64,000 nucleotides of DNA from Lentisphaeria bacterium (GCA_017450705.1 JAFSTC010000014.1:58866-122865); one strand, 5' to 3'; shown: positions 32,632 through 41,791, numbered from the stretch's first letter. Notes: generated from the letters alone by a model not told the origin. Numbers and translations are program-made.

Positions 32632-35600
32632 ATGGACGTGGACGAACGGTTTATTCCCGGCACCAGCCGGATCACGGAGATGGAGAGTTTTCACCGCTAC
32701 CTGGCGGCGGCGGTCCTGTGCCGCGGCAAAAAGGTCCTGGACGCGGCCTCGGGGGAAGGGTACGGTTCCGATATCCTGGCCGCCTCGGCCGGCGAGGTGA
32801 CCGGACTGGACATCTGCGCCGAAGCCGTGGAACAGGCGAGAGGCAAGTATACCGCGTCCAACCTCACGTTCGTGCGCGGCGACGTGTGCGCCATGCCCTT
32901 CCCGGATGGAGCGTTCGACTGCGCCGTCTCCTTCGAGACGATCGAGCACCTTTACGAGCCCGAACGTTTCCTCGCCGAGCTCCGCCGCGTGCTGGTCCCG
33001 ACGGGATTCGTCATCCTCTCCTCTCCGAACAAGGCGGCTTTCGACCGCAGGAATCATTGCGAAAACGGCGGAAACATCTACCACAAACACGAGATGGAGT
33101 GCGACGAACTCACTGCGATGGTGAAAAAATATTTTCCCCGCTTCGCCGTGTATCCGCAGGATTCTTTCTTCGGGTCCCAGATCGGCGGCGATTCCGCCAT
33201 GCGTTACTTCGTGAAAAAAGACGGCGGGAACATCATCGCGCAGGATTCTCTGCGCCGGGCGCAGTACTCCATCGTCCTGTGCGGCGCCGGAAAGCTTCCG
33301 ACTCTTCCGCCCAGCTCCTATATCGACGCCGTTTTCGACGACCGGTTCGGCTACCAGCCGGACGACGAGGCCGTCGTCAACCAGTTCGGACTGCGCGGCG
33401 AGTTCGAGCGGACCTGCGCGCAACTGGCCGAAGAACGCGGACGGCTGGAAGGTCTGAGCGGAGAAGCCGAACAGCTCCGCCTGCGGGAGAGGACGCTCTC
33501 TGGAGAGCTCGAAGCGGGACGGGCGGCCCTCGAACAGGCCGGCAGGGAAGTTTCCTCACTTCGCGGCGAGCTGGAAAAGGAAAAGACCGCCGGTCAGATC
33601 ATGGCGGCGGAACGCGCCCGGCTCGAGGAAAAACTTGAAACTGAACACGAGGCCGCGCTGGGCCTTCAGCGCGAACTGGGTGCGGCCAACGCCAGGCTCG
33701 AAGAGGAAATCAAAACGCAGAGCGTTTGCCGGAATGAACTTGAAAACGCGCGGGCCGAAGCGTCCTCCCTGCAGAGAGAGCTGGGGCTTGCCAACGGGCG
33801 GCTCGAGGAGGAGATCAGAACGCGGGGCGTTCTCGGGAAAGAGCTTGAAAACGCGCGGGCCGAAGCGTCCTCCCTGCAGAGGGAGCTGGGGCTTGCCAAC
33901 GGGCGGGTCGAGGAAGTCCGTTCGTCCTGCCGCACCCTGCGGGAGGATAACGCCCGGCTCGATGAGGAACTCGGCCGCCTCCGGGCGGACGCGTCGGAGC
34001 TTCGGAAGGAACTGGGCGCGGCGCAAAACGACCTTGCGGCGGCGCGGAGTGGCCTTGACGGGACCCGGACTCTTCTTGCGGCGTCCGAAACGGAAGCGGC
34101 TTCGCTCCGGGAGGAACTGGCGGCCGTGCGCGCATCCGATTCCGCCCGGATCGCCGAACTGGAGCGGAAACTCGGCGAGGAATGCGCCAAGTCCCAGTAC
34201 CTGTGGGGCGAATACCAAAATCTCAAAAAGGCCTGGTCGCTGCGGATCTTCGGCCGCTTCGCCCTGCGCCGCAAAGCCGACCGTGTCCTTCAGGGCGCGG
34301 GCCGATTCGTCTGCCGCTGCGGAAAAAGCGCGCTCAACGGCCTGGCCGTCAGGTACGAGACCCGGATGAAACTCAAAGACCTCATCTACAGCCGTTTCGG
34401 CTTCTGCCTGAAATCGGTGCGCGGCTACAACGACTGGCTGCAGCGGAACGGCAGTCTTCCTCCCCCGGGGCTCACGCCCGGCGCGGGCCTGGACCTGCCG
34501 CCCGATCTGCCCATGACTTCGATCATCATCCCCGTCTACAACAATCTTGTGTATACGCTCCCCTGCCTGCACTCGATCTACGCGATCAAAAGCAGGGCCC
34601 CCTTCGAGGTGATCGTGGTCGACGACTGCTCGACCGAGGATTATTCGGTGCTGAAGCGGGAGTATCCCCAAGTCAAGCTCATCCGCAACGAGCGCAATTC
34701 GGGATTCCTGCTCACGGTCAACCGGGGGGCCCGGGAGGCTTCGGGCGAGTACATACTCATCCTGAACAACGACACCGAGGTCCTGCCGGGGTGGCTTGAC
34801 GAGCTGGCGACGGCGCTCTATCACCATCCCGAAGCGGGAATGATCGGTTCTCAGCTCATCCACATGCGGACGGGAACGCTTCAGGAGAGCGGCGATCTCA
34901 TCTGCAAAAACGGCGAGATGCTGCCGCTGGGCCGGGGCGCCGAGCCTGATCACCCCGAGTTTTCTTTCTTCCGCGAGGTGGATTTCGTCTCGGCGGCGAG
35001 CATCATCCTGCGCAAGCGCGTCTTCGAGGAGATGGGCGGGTTCGATACGAGCTACGCCCCCGCTTATTACGAGGACCCGGATCTGGGACTGCGGCTGCAG
35101 AAGGCCGGGTATCACAATTACGTGATGCCCCTGTCGCGGGTCATGCACATGGAAATGGCCTCCTACGGCAACGCCCTCGACAGCCGCTGCGAACGGAACC
35201 GCAGATTTTTCTTCGACCGCTGGAAAAATTACCTGGCGGAGCACGCCCTCTACGACACGCCGCAGGATTTTGTCGCCTGCCGCAAATTCCGGCGGGAGCG
35301 GCTGCTGTACATCGACGCCGAAGTCCCCATGGCCGACCGGGGTTCGGGCGGCATGGACGCGGTCTTCTTCATGAATTACTTCGTCAAGCGCGGCTTCGAC
35401 GTGGTCTTCCACGGCGAGTACACCCCCGGGATCGTCCCCAAGTACACGGAGATTTTGCTCCGCATGGGGGTGGAGTGCGTCTATCTTCCCCACCGCAGGA
35501 TATGGGAATACCTGGCGTCCTGCGGCGGGACTTTTTCGTGGCTCTTCATCTCGCGGATCTATCAGGCCCAGTGTTTCGACCGTCTGCTCAAGGAGTACTG

Positions 35601-36465
35601 TCCGCAGGCGCGCTACATCTTCGACACCGTGGATCTGCATTTCGTCCGGGAGCAGCTGGAGGCCGATCTGCACGGCGACTCCTGTCTCCGGAAGCAGGCC
35701 GCCCGGACGAAGGCGTTCGAGTTGGCCGTCGCCCGGAACGCCGACGCGACGATCGTCATCAGCAGCGATGAAAAGAAGCTCCTGGAAGAGGGATACGGTC
35801 TCGCCAACGTCTGGCACATCCCGCAGGCCCGTTCCGTCGCCGGACGCAAAGAGAACGTCGACCGCCGGGGCGCGGTCTTCATCGGCAGCGCCCATCCGCC
35901 GAACATGGACGGTCTGCGCTATTTCCACGACGAGATCCTGCCGCTTCTGCCGCGGGACTTCCGGCTCACGATCATCGGCGAGGCCCTGCGGGACGTCATG
36001 AGCAGACTGCCCGAGTACCGGGATCTTCTCAAGTGCCCGCAGTTCCGCTTCGCGGGATTCGTCCGGGACCTGGGGGACGAGCTTGACAAGGCGCAGCTCA
36101 CCGTGGCCCCTCTGCGCTACGGGGCCGGAACGAAGGGGAAAGTCGCCAGCAGCATGTCTTTCGGCGTTCCCTGCGTCAGCAGCGATTTCGGCGTGGAGGG
36201 AACGGGGATGGTCCACGGCGAGAACATCCTTCTTGCCCGCACGCCGGAGGCGTTTGCCGAAGCGATCCGCGCCTTGTGCACCGACGGGGCCCTGTGGAAA
36301 AAGATCTCCGACGGCGGCCTCGAGTTCCTGAAGGAAAAGTACGATCCGGGCAAGGTGGAGGCGCAGATGGATGCGCTTTTCGATCATGTCCGCCGCGCCG
36401 GAGCCGCCGGCTGGGCCGCCTCTCCCGTGATCCCCAAACAGGAAGAACTTCCCCCCTTGGAGTGA
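32632..36465 (+). CDS. Methyltransferase-coiled-coil-GT2-GT4 fusion protein
   Basis: A 1277-residue cytoplasmic protein with four parts. Residues 1-240 are a class I SAM methyltransferase (VLDAASGEGYGSDILA, 35-50; FPDGAFDCAVSFETIEHL). Residues ~255-530 are a long Glu/Arg/Leu heptad coiled coil containing two full 35-residue repeats and part of a third. Residues ~628-850 are a GT2 domain (SIIIPVYNN; VVDDCSTEDYSVL; LILNNDTEVLPGW). Residues ~890-1265 are a GT4 domain (YGAGTKGKVASSMSFGVPCV). It follows the Wzt-like gene by 1 bp, hence is coupled. A methyltransferase plus coiled coil recalls WbdD, which caps and measures O9a chains; polymerisation and capping in one chain is inferred. Confidence 0.85.
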   Translation: MDVDERFIPGTSRITEMESFHRYLAAAVLCRGKKVLDAASGEGYGSDILAASAGEVTGLDICAEAVEQARGKYTASNLTFVRGDVCAMPFPDGAFDCAVSFETIEHLYEPERFLAELRRVLVPTGFVILSSPNKAAFDRRNHCENGGNIYHKHEMECDELTAMVKKYFPRFAVYPQDSFFGSQIGGDSAMRYFVKKDGGNIIAQDSLRRAQYSIVLCGAGKLPTLPPSSYIDAVFDDRFGYQPDDEAVVNQFGLRGEFERTCAQLAEERGRLEGLSGEAEQLRLRERTLSGELEAGRAALEQAGREVSSLRGELEKEKTAGQIMAAERARLEEKLETEHEAALGLQRELGAANARLEEEIKTQSVCRNELENARAEASSLQRELGLANGRLEEEIRTRGVLGKELENARAEASSLQRELGLANGRVEEVRSSCRTLREDNARLDEELGRLRADASELRKELGAAQNDLAAARSGLDGTRTLLAASETEAASLREELAAVRASDSARIAELERKLGEECAKSQYLWGEYQNLKKAWSLRIFGRFALRRKADRVLQGAGRFVCRCGKSALNGLAVRYETRMKLKDLIYSRFGFCLKSVRGYNDWLQRNGSLPPPGLTPGAGLDLPPDLPMTSIIIPVYNNLVYTLPCLHSIYAIKSRAPFEVIVVDDCSTEDYSVLKREYPQVKLIRNERNSGFLLTVNRGAREASGEYILILNNDTEVLPGWLDELATALYHHPEAGMIGSQLIHMRTGTLQESGDLICKNGEMLPLGRGAEPDHPEFSFFREVDFVSAASIILRKRVFEEMGGFDTSYAPAYYEDPDLGLRLQKAGYHNYVMPLSRVMHMEMASYGNALDSRCERNRRFFFDRWKNYLAEHALYDTPQDFVACRKFRRERLLYIDAEVPMADRGSGGMDAVFFMNYFVKRGFDVVFHGEYTPGIVPKYTEILLRMGVECVYLPHRRIWEYLASCGGTFSWLFISRIYQAQCFDRLLKEYCPQARYIFDTVDLHFVREQLEADLHGDSCLRKQAARTKAFELAVARNADATIVISSDEKKLLEEGYGLANVWHIPQARSVAGRKENVDRRGAVFIGSAHPPNMDGLRYFHDEILPLLPRDFRLTIIGEALRDVMSRLPEYRDLLKCPQFRFAGFVRDLGDELDKAQLTVAPLRYGAGTKGKVASSMSFGVPCVSSDFGVEGTGMVHGENILLARTPEAFAEAIRALCTDGALWKKISDGGLEFLKEKYDPGKVEAQMDALFDHVRRAGAAGWAASPVIPKQEELPPLE
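33676..33918 (+). repeat. 105-bp tandem repeat within the coiled-coil coding region
   Basis: Units at 33676-33780 and 33781-33885, then a partial third from 33886. Each full unit encodes 35 residues of coiled coil (five heptads) with NGRLEEEI and ENARAEASSLQREL in common. The last ~40 bases of the two full units differ at one position, so duplication is recent or homogenised. Confidence 0.85.
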
Positions 36466-37470
36466 ATGACGATGCCGGTCCCGGAGTCAGAGATCCCCCC
36501 CCCGCGCCCGCGGGACAAGTCCGTTTCAGGAGAGAGTTCCGGGATCGACATCCTGTGTTCGACTTGGGGCGGAGAGCGTTTCATTCGCGACTTCGTCCTC
36601 TCCCTGGGGGATCAGACCTGCCGCGCTTTCCGGTTCCTTGTCCGGGACGACGGTTCCCCGGACGGCACCGTCGCCGCTCTGCGCGCCGCCGCCGAGACCT
36701 GCGGACTGGTCCCGGAGTTCCTGGCGTCGTCGGGACGGCATCTCGGCGTGGTGAAGAGTTTCGGCGAACTTCTCGCCGCCAGCTCCGCCCCTTATGTCCT
36801 GTTCGCGGACCAGGACGACATCTGGCATCGGGACAAGGTGGAGACGATGCTGCGTCTGATGCGTCTGGCCGAGGCCCGTTTCGGAAAAGAAACGCCTCTT
36901 CTGCTGCACTCCGATCTCCGGGTGATCGACGCGGAGGGCGCGCCGAAGGACAGGTCCTTCGTCCGCCGCATGCACCTTTCGCCCGGCCGATGCGCCTTCG
37001 CCGATCTTCTGGTGCAGAACTGCGTCACGGGGTGCGCCATGATGGTCAACGGGGCTCTCCGCGCCCGGGTCCGTCAGCCTCTGCCGGATGAGGCCGTCTG
37101 TCACGACTGGTATCTGGCGCTGCTGGCGTCCGCGGCGGGGAAGATCCTTTTCACCCGCCGGATCCTGACGGACTACCGGGATCACGGCGGCAACGTCTTC
37201 GGCGCGCGGAGAAAAAACATTTTCCACGCCTTGCTCCCGTCCCGGGGAGGGCGCGGTTTTCTGAGCGAACGTCTGCAGCTCACCCGGCGTCAGGCCGGAG
37301 CGTTCCTGCGGCAGTACGGCGATGTGCTCAATCCCGCCGACCGGGCGGCGGCCGGGGCCTGGGCGGATCTGGGAGAGCTTTCGAAGATCCGCCGTCTCAC
37401 CGTCTGCCGGAAGTTCGGATTCCGCAAGAACACCCTGCTGCGGAACGTCGGGATGTGGTGGGCGATATGA
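36466..37470 (+). CDS. Glycosyltransferase family 2 (rhamnosyltransferase-like)
   Basis: A 334-residue GT2 enzyme. After about 25 Pro/Ser-rich residues it has IDILCSTWGGERFIRDFVLS, the donor motif VRDDGSPDGT (59-68), and FADQDDIWHRDK (113-124), typical of dTDP-rhamnose-using or WbbL-like enzymes. A conserved CHDWYLALLASAAG motif lies near 210. ATG follows the previous stop directly, with a second in-frame ATG two codons later. It belongs to the Wzm/Wzt glycan cluster and probably adds one sugar to the polymer or its primer. Rhamnose is a guess from motif style. Confidence 0.85.
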   Translation: MTMPVPESEIPPPRPRDKSVSGESSGIDILCSTWGGERFIRDFVLSLGDQTCRAFRFLVRDDGSPDGTVAALRAAAETCGLVPEFLASSGRHLGVVKSFGELLAASSAPYVLFADQDDIWHRDKVETMLRLMRLAEARFGKETPLLLHSDLRVIDAEGAPKDRSFVRRMHLSPGRCAFADLLVQNCVTGCAMMVNGALRARVRQPLPDEAVCHDWYLALLASAAGKILFTRRILTDYRDHGGNVFGARRKNIFHALLPSRGGRGFLSERLQLTRRQAGAFLRQYGDVLNPADRAAAGAWADLGELSKIRRLTVCRKFGFRKNTLLRNVGMWWAI

Positions 37471-39107
37471 AAAGCGCGGTCGTCATACTGGCCTGCGACG
37501 CCGTTTCCCGAGGCGTCTGGAACGAGGCGCTCGACGCCGTCTCGCATCAGGATTTTCGGCCCGACGCGCGGATCGTCATCGACAGCGGTTCCGCGGACGG
37601 GACGGCGGAGGCGGCTTCTGCCCGGGGGTGGCGGGTCGTTCCCGTCCGCCGGAGGAACTTCGATCACGGCCTGACCCGCAGCCGGGTCGTCCGCTTCCTG
37701 TACCGGCACGGTTTCGATACGGTGATCTTTTTGTCGCAGGACGTCGTGCTGGCTTCTCCCCGGTCGCTGGGATTTCTGGCGGAATTCCTGCACGCCCATC
37801 CCGTCGCGGGATGTTACGGGCGGCAGACGGGGCGGAAGGGCGGCTTCGACGCCCGTCAGCGGGCGTGTTTCTACCCCGCCGTTTCCCGGGTCAAAACTCT
37901 GGCCGACGCGCCGGAGCTCAAAACGATGACCCCCTTCTTCTCCAATGCCTTCTCCGCGTGGAAGACCGCCGAGGTGGTCCGGCTGGGGGGCTTCCCCCGG
38001 ACCATGTTCGGCGAGGACATGCTTCTGGCCGCCCGGGTGATCGCGTCCGGCGGCGCGGTGGGGTACTGCGCTGAGGCCGAAGCCATCCACGAGCATCCGG
38101 AGACGCTCCGCGCCCTGTTCCTGCGGGGGCTTGCCGTGGGCAGGTTTCACCGGGAGCACCCCGAACTGCGGCGGCTCTTCGGGCGGGGCGGGACGCCTCT
38201 CTCGCTCCGGGACGTCTCGGCGGCCCCGCTGGCGTTTTCGGTCAAAACGCTCGGCTGGGCCGCGGGGCGCATCGGAGACGCGGCCGTGCCGTGGACCGTC
38301 TTTTTCCTCCTGTGGCTTCTGCTGATCCCGGCGCTCCTGCTGTACGATTTTCCCCTGCGGGACGTGGCCGACCGTTACGCGCCCATGGCGAAGTCCTTTG
38401 CCGCCGGCGCGTGGCGTTTCGCCTTCCATCCCCGGGTGCCGCCGCTGCTGCCGGTGCTGGCCGGAGCGATCGTGCGGCTCCTGGGCTGCGGCGGCGCAGC
38501 GGCGTGTCAGCTGGCGGGGGCGCTTTTCTTCACCTGCGGCGTCTTCCCCCTCTGGTCCGCCTGCCGGAAGATCTACGGCCGGACCGCCGCCCTCTGGACC
38601 GTGCTGCTGTACGCCGGGTGCGCCGGGCTTTTCCGCCTCGGCTATTACGGGACCCGTGAATCCTGCGGGGTCTTCGGCGTGATCCTGCTCATGTACGCCG
38701 CGGCCGAATTGAAAACGCGGCCGGAAAGGAGCCGGGGATATGCCGTTTTCGCCGCGGCCGAAGCGATATTGCTGCTGAGCCGGGGCGATCTGGCCGCCTT
38801 TGCCCTGGCCGCCTTTGCTGCTCTGTTCGTGTACGACTGGATCGTCCATCGCCGTTGTCTGCGCAGTCTGGGGGCGGGGATCGCAATTTTGCTTCTGGTG
38901 TCGCCGGTCCTCGTTTACAACTACCGCATGATCGGATACCCGGTCCCGGAGATCCGCCACGTTCCGGTGTTCCTGGCGGTGTGCCGCAGGGCCCCTGTCC
39001 TGTATCACCTGAGGAATCCGAGGCCGCAATTTGAGGAAAAAGAGATCGCCGTCTTTCTGTCGCCGCCGCGGCAGACTCCCGTTCCGCACGGGGGAGGGGG
39101 AAAATGA
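37467..39107 (+). CDS. GT2 domain fused to N-terminal part of a GT39/ArnT-like membrane glycosyltransferase
   Basis: A 546-residue protein. Residues 1-250 form a cytoplasmic GT2 domain (VIDSGSADGT 37-46; FFSNAFSAWKT; MFGEDMLLAARVI). From about 270 there are 7-8 hydrophobic segments with the PMT/ArnT-type first loop RDVADRYAPMAKSFAAGAWR and a YYGTRES segment. The GT39-like part stops early: the missing last helices and soluble tail are in the next gene, in the -1 frame. The start ATG overlaps the previous stop. It may both build a lipid-linked sugar and help transfer it across the membrane; this is inferred. Confidence 0.75.
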   Translation: MKSAVVILACDAVSRGVWNEALDAVSHQDFRPDARIVIDSGSADGTAEAASARGWRVVPVRRRNFDHGLTRSRVVRFLYRHGFDTVIFLSQDVVLASPRSLGFLAEFLHAHPVAGCYGRQTGRKGGFDARQRACFYPAVSRVKTLADAPELKTMTPFFSNAFSAWKTAEVVRLGGFPRTMFGEDMLLAARVIASGGAVGYCAEAEAIHEHPETLRALFLRGLAVGRFHREHPELRRLFGRGGTPLSLRDVSAAPLAFSVKTLGWAAGRIGDAAVPWTVFFLLWLLLIPALLLYDFPLRDVADRYAPMAKSFAAGAWRFAFHPRVPPLLPVLAGAIVRLLGCGGAAACQLAGALFFTCGVFPLWSACRKIYGRTAALWTVLLYAGCAGLFRLGYYGTRESCGVFGVILLMYAAAELKTRPERSRGYAVFAAAEAILLLSRGDLAAFALAAFAALFVYDWIVHRRCLRSLGAGIAILLLVSPVLVYNYRMIGYPVPEIRHVPVFLAVCRRAPVLYHLRNPRPQFEEKEIAVFLSPPRQTPVPHGGGGK

Positions 39108-39814
39108 GTGATTTTCTCGTCAGCATCCTCAAAGGGCTGTACCCGCCCTTTCTCTTTTTCCTCGTCTGGGGCGCGGCGGTGCGGATCCGGGCCCGCCGGT
39201 GGAGCCGTTTCGACACCCTGCTGGCGGGGGCTTTTCTCGTCTTCGCGTTTCTGGCCTCCTTTCAGGTGAGGCTGTTCTACGGCATCTTCCAGACCAGCCG
39301 CCGCTACCTGTGGATCGGGATCCCGCTGTACCTGCCGCTGGCCGCCTGCGGCATCGCCGATCTCCGGGACCGTCTGAAAAAAAGCCTCGCGGGCCGGATC
39401 GCATTCGGACTCCTCCTCGCGGCGCTGGCCGTCTGGGCCGCGGTGAGCTTCTACACCCCCGTTCTCCGGGAGTACCTGCCGGGGAAGAAAAGGGACCGTC
39501 GTCTCGCGACCCTGGCGGCGGCCGAATGGATCCGGCGGGACTGGAAAACGCGCGCCGGGACTCCCGCCGTCACCGAAATGAAATGCGACCGGTACCAGTC
39601 GGGCCGCCGTCCCCTGGTGAAAAGCGATCTGATCCGCACGGGATATCTCTGCGGCGGCCAGAATTACCCCGAATTCCTGCGCGGCCGCAGGATCCCGCCC
39701 GACTACATCGTAAGCGCCGTACCGATCCGGGAAAAGGGTTACTTGCCCCCGGTCCATCTTACGGCCGGTCCCGGTTTCGTTTATATCAGCCGGCGCGAGG
39801 GGACGAGGCCATGA
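39104..39814 (+). CDS. C-terminal half of a GT39/ArnT-like glycosyltransferase
   Basis: A 236-residue protein with about three membrane segments (about 5-28, 39-60 and 72-112), including RRYLWIGIPLYLPLAACGIA, a typical C-terminal PMT helix. A soluble domain then contains AAAEWIRRDW. It completes the protein encoded just upstream and overlaps it by ATGA. A GGAGG six bases before the ATG supports separate initiation, while the heptamer GGGAAAA at 39098-39104 would also allow a -1 frameshift into this frame. Alone it lacks the catalytic first loop, so it probably works only with the upstream product. Confidence 0.7.
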   Translation: MSDFLVSILKGLYPPFLFFLVWGAAVRIRARRWSRFDTLLAGAFLVFAFLASFQVRLFYGIFQTSRRYLWIGIPLYLPLAACGIADLRDRLKKSLAGRIAFGLLLAALAVWAAVSFYTPVLREYLPGKKRDRRLATLAAAEWIRRDWKTRAGTPAVTEMKCDRYQSGRRPLVKSDLIRTGYLCGGQNYPEFLRGRRIPPDYIVSAVPIREKGYLPPVHLTAGPGFVYISRREGTRP

Positions 39815-40392
39815 ACGACACGGTGCAGAGGATCATCGCCTTTTTTCTCTTCCTCGCGGCGCTGCCGCTTCTGTCGGCGCTTTGTCTTTTTTCCCTGATC
39901 TGCTCCGGCCGGCCCGTCATTTACCGCAGCCGGCGGCTGGGGCTGGGGAGAAGGATGTTCGTTCTGTACAAGTTCCGCACGATGGAGAACTGTGCGCCGC
40001 CGTTTCTCGGTCCGGAACAGCGGGAGGAGTGGCATCTTTATGCCAAACTGCGCTTCGACGACCGGGTGACCCGGTGGGGACACTGGCTGCGCCGCTCGAG
40101 CCTCGACGAACTGCCTCAGCTGTTGAACGTCATCCGGGGGGAGATGAACCTGGTCGGCCCCCGGCCCATCGTTCCGGAGGAAGAGGTCCTCTGCGGGCGG
40201 CACAGTCTCCGCATCCACACCGTGAAGCCGGGGATCACCGGTCTCTGGCAGGTCTCCGGGCGAAACCTCGTTCCCTACCGGCGGCGGAACGCCATCAATC
40301 TCTACTACGTCCGGCACCGCTCGTGGAAGCTGGATCTGCTGATCCTGCTCCGGACTTTCGGCGCGGTGATCGGCGGCCGCGGCGCGTACTGA
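39811..40392 (+). CDS. Initiating sugar-phosphate transferase (PglC/WbaP-type)
   Basis: A 193-residue bacterial sugar transferase, the short monotopic form. One re-entrant hydrophobic helix spans about residues 8-31. Core motifs are KFRTM (54-58), DELPQLLNV (99-107), GEMNLVGPRP (110-119) and GITGLWQVSGR (141-151). It moves a sugar-1-phosphate from an NDP-sugar to undecaprenyl phosphate, starting the lipid-linked glycan that the Wzm/Wzt pair would export. The frame is open far upstream, but the ATG at 39811, overlapping the previous stop, gives the family's usual start. Identity is secure; the first sugar is not known. Confidence 0.93.
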   Translation: MNDTVQRIIAFFLFLAALPLLSALCLFSLICSGRPVIYRSRRLGLGRRMFVLYKFRTMENCAPPFLGPEQREEWHLYAKLRFDDRVTRWGHWLRRSSLDELPQLLNVIRGEMNLVGPRPIVPEEEVLCGRHSLRIHTVKPGITGLWQVSGRNLVPYRRRNAINLYYVRHRSWKLDLLILLRTFGAVIGGRGAY

Positions 40393-40432
40393 AAGATCTC
40401 TCCTCACGAAATGCGCCGCGGCGATGTTCCCC

Positions 40433-41128
40433 CTAGTGGCTGTGACCGTGACCTTCGGGCTCGACGTAGTGATCGAGGTACTCGCGGACGAAGTGCTTGT
40501 TCTGCTTTTCCGTGCCGTCGCCGACGGTCTCCTGCCAGGAGCGGCTCTCCGCACGTCCGTCGACGAAGAGATAGTTGGCCCGGCCGTTGTGACGGGTCGA
40601 GGCGATCTGGCTCTTCCAGTCGTCAGGCTCCTGCATGCCGGGGTAGCACTGGTGTTCGATGGGCGTCCCGTCGGTGTTCTCCCCCCGTTCCGACAGCGTG
40701 ATGTAAGCGCTGCTCTTGAGCCGCGATACGGGGAATCCGAAGGTGAACATCGCGTTGACCATGTAGCTCTGGATCTCCCTGCCGTCGTATTTGCGGTCGC
40801 CGGGACACTCGAGGTAGCTCAGCTTGAAGCCGTACCCCTTGACGAGGGGCGTGAACCACTGGGGCTCCCCGGGCAGTTCCTCGGGGTGTCCGAAGGTCCC
40901 CGTGTGGACCACGGGGTACATCCCCCGGAAGTCGTTGCCGTAGAAGTTGAGGGCAAGTCCGCTCTGCTTCAGGTTGTTGACGCACTGGGCGGCCTTGCCC
41001 CGCTCACGGGCGTTGTTCAGCGCGGGCAGCAGCATCCCCGCCAGAATGGCGATGATGGCGATCACGACCAGGAGTTCTATCAAAGTGAAACGGGCAGAAT
41101 CAGTTCGTTCCGTATGAAAATCTCTCAT
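40433..41128 (-). CDS. Prepilin-leader secreted protein, H-X9-DG type
   Basis: A 231-residue protein with the leader [13 protein letters not shown] then [20 protein letters not shown], mature Glu5 intact. It contains a CPGDRKYDG motif, [16 protein letters not shown] (the H-X9-DG element), and an unusual His-rich tail EGHGHSH. The start at 41128 follows an AGGAAC site; the frame runs further upstream but the extension lacks leader character. It is convergent with the sugar transferase and downstream of the small TTG-start gene. Its role is unknown; members are assumed to be exported by a type II secretion/type IV pilus-like machine. Confidence 0.85.
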   Translation of the reverse strand: MRDFHTERTDSARFTLIELLVVIAIIAILAGMLLPALNNARERGKAAQCVNNLKQSGLALNFYGNDFRGMYPVVHTGTFGHPEELPGEPQWFTPLVKGYGFKLSYLECPGDRKYDGREIQSYMVNAMFTFGFPVSRLKSSAYITLSERGENTDGTPIEHQCYPGMQEPDDWKSQIASTRHNGRANYLFVDGRAESRSWQETVGDGTEKQNKHFVREYLDHYVEPEGHGHSH

Positions 41129-41246
41129 TCTTTTGTTCCTGAAAAAACTTTTTGATGCATGGCGGCGGCCGACGGCGGGGAGAAGAGAAAACAAATCTCT
41201 CTCCGCATCGGTCTGCATGAGGGTCCCGTTCCCGGAGGCGGCGGCG

Positions 41247-41280
41247 CCGGAATGCGTTTTTTGCCGCAAGGACATTCCGG
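41247..41280. repeat. Inverted repeat between two minus-strand genes
   Basis: CCGGAATG at 41247-41254 pairs perfectly with CATTCCGG at 41273-41280, with an 18-nt loop. It lies just past the stop of the small TTG-start gene and may attenuate or end its transcription. No clear promoter for the prepilin-like gene was seen in 41129-41294. Confidence 0.4.
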
Positions 41281-41294
41281 GAACGGCGTTTTTT

Positions 41295-41663
41295 TCAGGC
41301 GGCGGGAGGGGCCCGGGGCGAGGGAAGTTCCGGCAGCGAGAGCCGGGGCGGATCGGCGGGAGGACATTTCCCGTCGGGAAGGTCCTCTCCGTTCGGCGCG
41401 GCGGGCCGTTCCGCCGGAGCGCAGAAGCCGTCGACGCCCGAGCAGAGGGGGCAGGGCACGGATTCCTCGTGGAGAACTGTCTCCGCCGCCGTTTCCTGCG
41501 GGACGCGGAAGCGTATCTGCTCCGGACCGGAGGTTTCGGAAGAAAACTCCGCGTGCATCAGCGGGTGGCAGACGAGACACGCGAGCAGCCACAGGGCCAT
41601 CCCCAGGGACACCCGGTCCCGGAGTTTCGCGCCCGAAAAGCCCGATGAAAAAAGTCTGCTCAA
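41295..41663 (-). CDS. Small secreted or membrane-anchored Cys/Pro-rich protein
   Basis: A 122-residue protein starting at TTG: GGAGGA lies 9 nt upstream and the promoter's start point falls after all earlier in-frame ATGs. A hydrophobic segment (about 18-34, [16 protein letters not shown]) could be a signal anchor. The rest has [11 protein letters not shown] (71-81, C71/C74/C81) and a Pro-rich tail [20 protein letters not shown] do not recognise a family. It has its own strong promoter that abuts the divergent promoter of a GntR-type regulator, so joint control is likely. The cysteines may bind a metal or form disulfides outside the cell. Confidence 0.6.
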   Translation of the reverse strand: MSRLFSSGFSGAKLRDRVSLGMALWLLACLVCHPLMHAEFSSETSGPEQIRFRVPQETAAETVLHEESVPCPLCSGVDGFCAPAERPAAPNGEDLPDGKCPPADPPRLSLPELPSPRAPPAA

Positions 41664-41697
41664 AATTTCTGTCCTCCACGACAAAGAGCTGTCAAGT

Positions 41698-41726
41698 AAC
41701 ATACACCCCCGGGCGCGTTTTGTCAA
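41698..41726 (-). promoter_or_regulatory. Promoter of the TTG-start small protein
   Basis: Minus strand TTGACA (complement of 41721-41726), 17 bp, TATGTT (complement of 41698-41703). The predicted start near 41691 leaves a ~28-nt leader carrying the ribosome-binding site. Confidence 0.7.
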
Positions 41727-41731
41727 ACGCG

Positions 41732-41760
41732 TTGAAAAACGCCCGTCCGCGTGGTATATT
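41732..41760 (+). promoter_or_regulatory. Promoter of the first GntR/LacI-type regulator
   Basis: TTGAAA (41732-41737), 17 bp, TATATT (41755-41760), ahead of a GGGAGAGGGG ribosome-binding site. Its -35 is five bases from that of the opposite promoter. Confidence 0.7.
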
Positions 41761-41791
41761 TGAAAAAACTTCGGGAGAGGGGAAAAATCTT

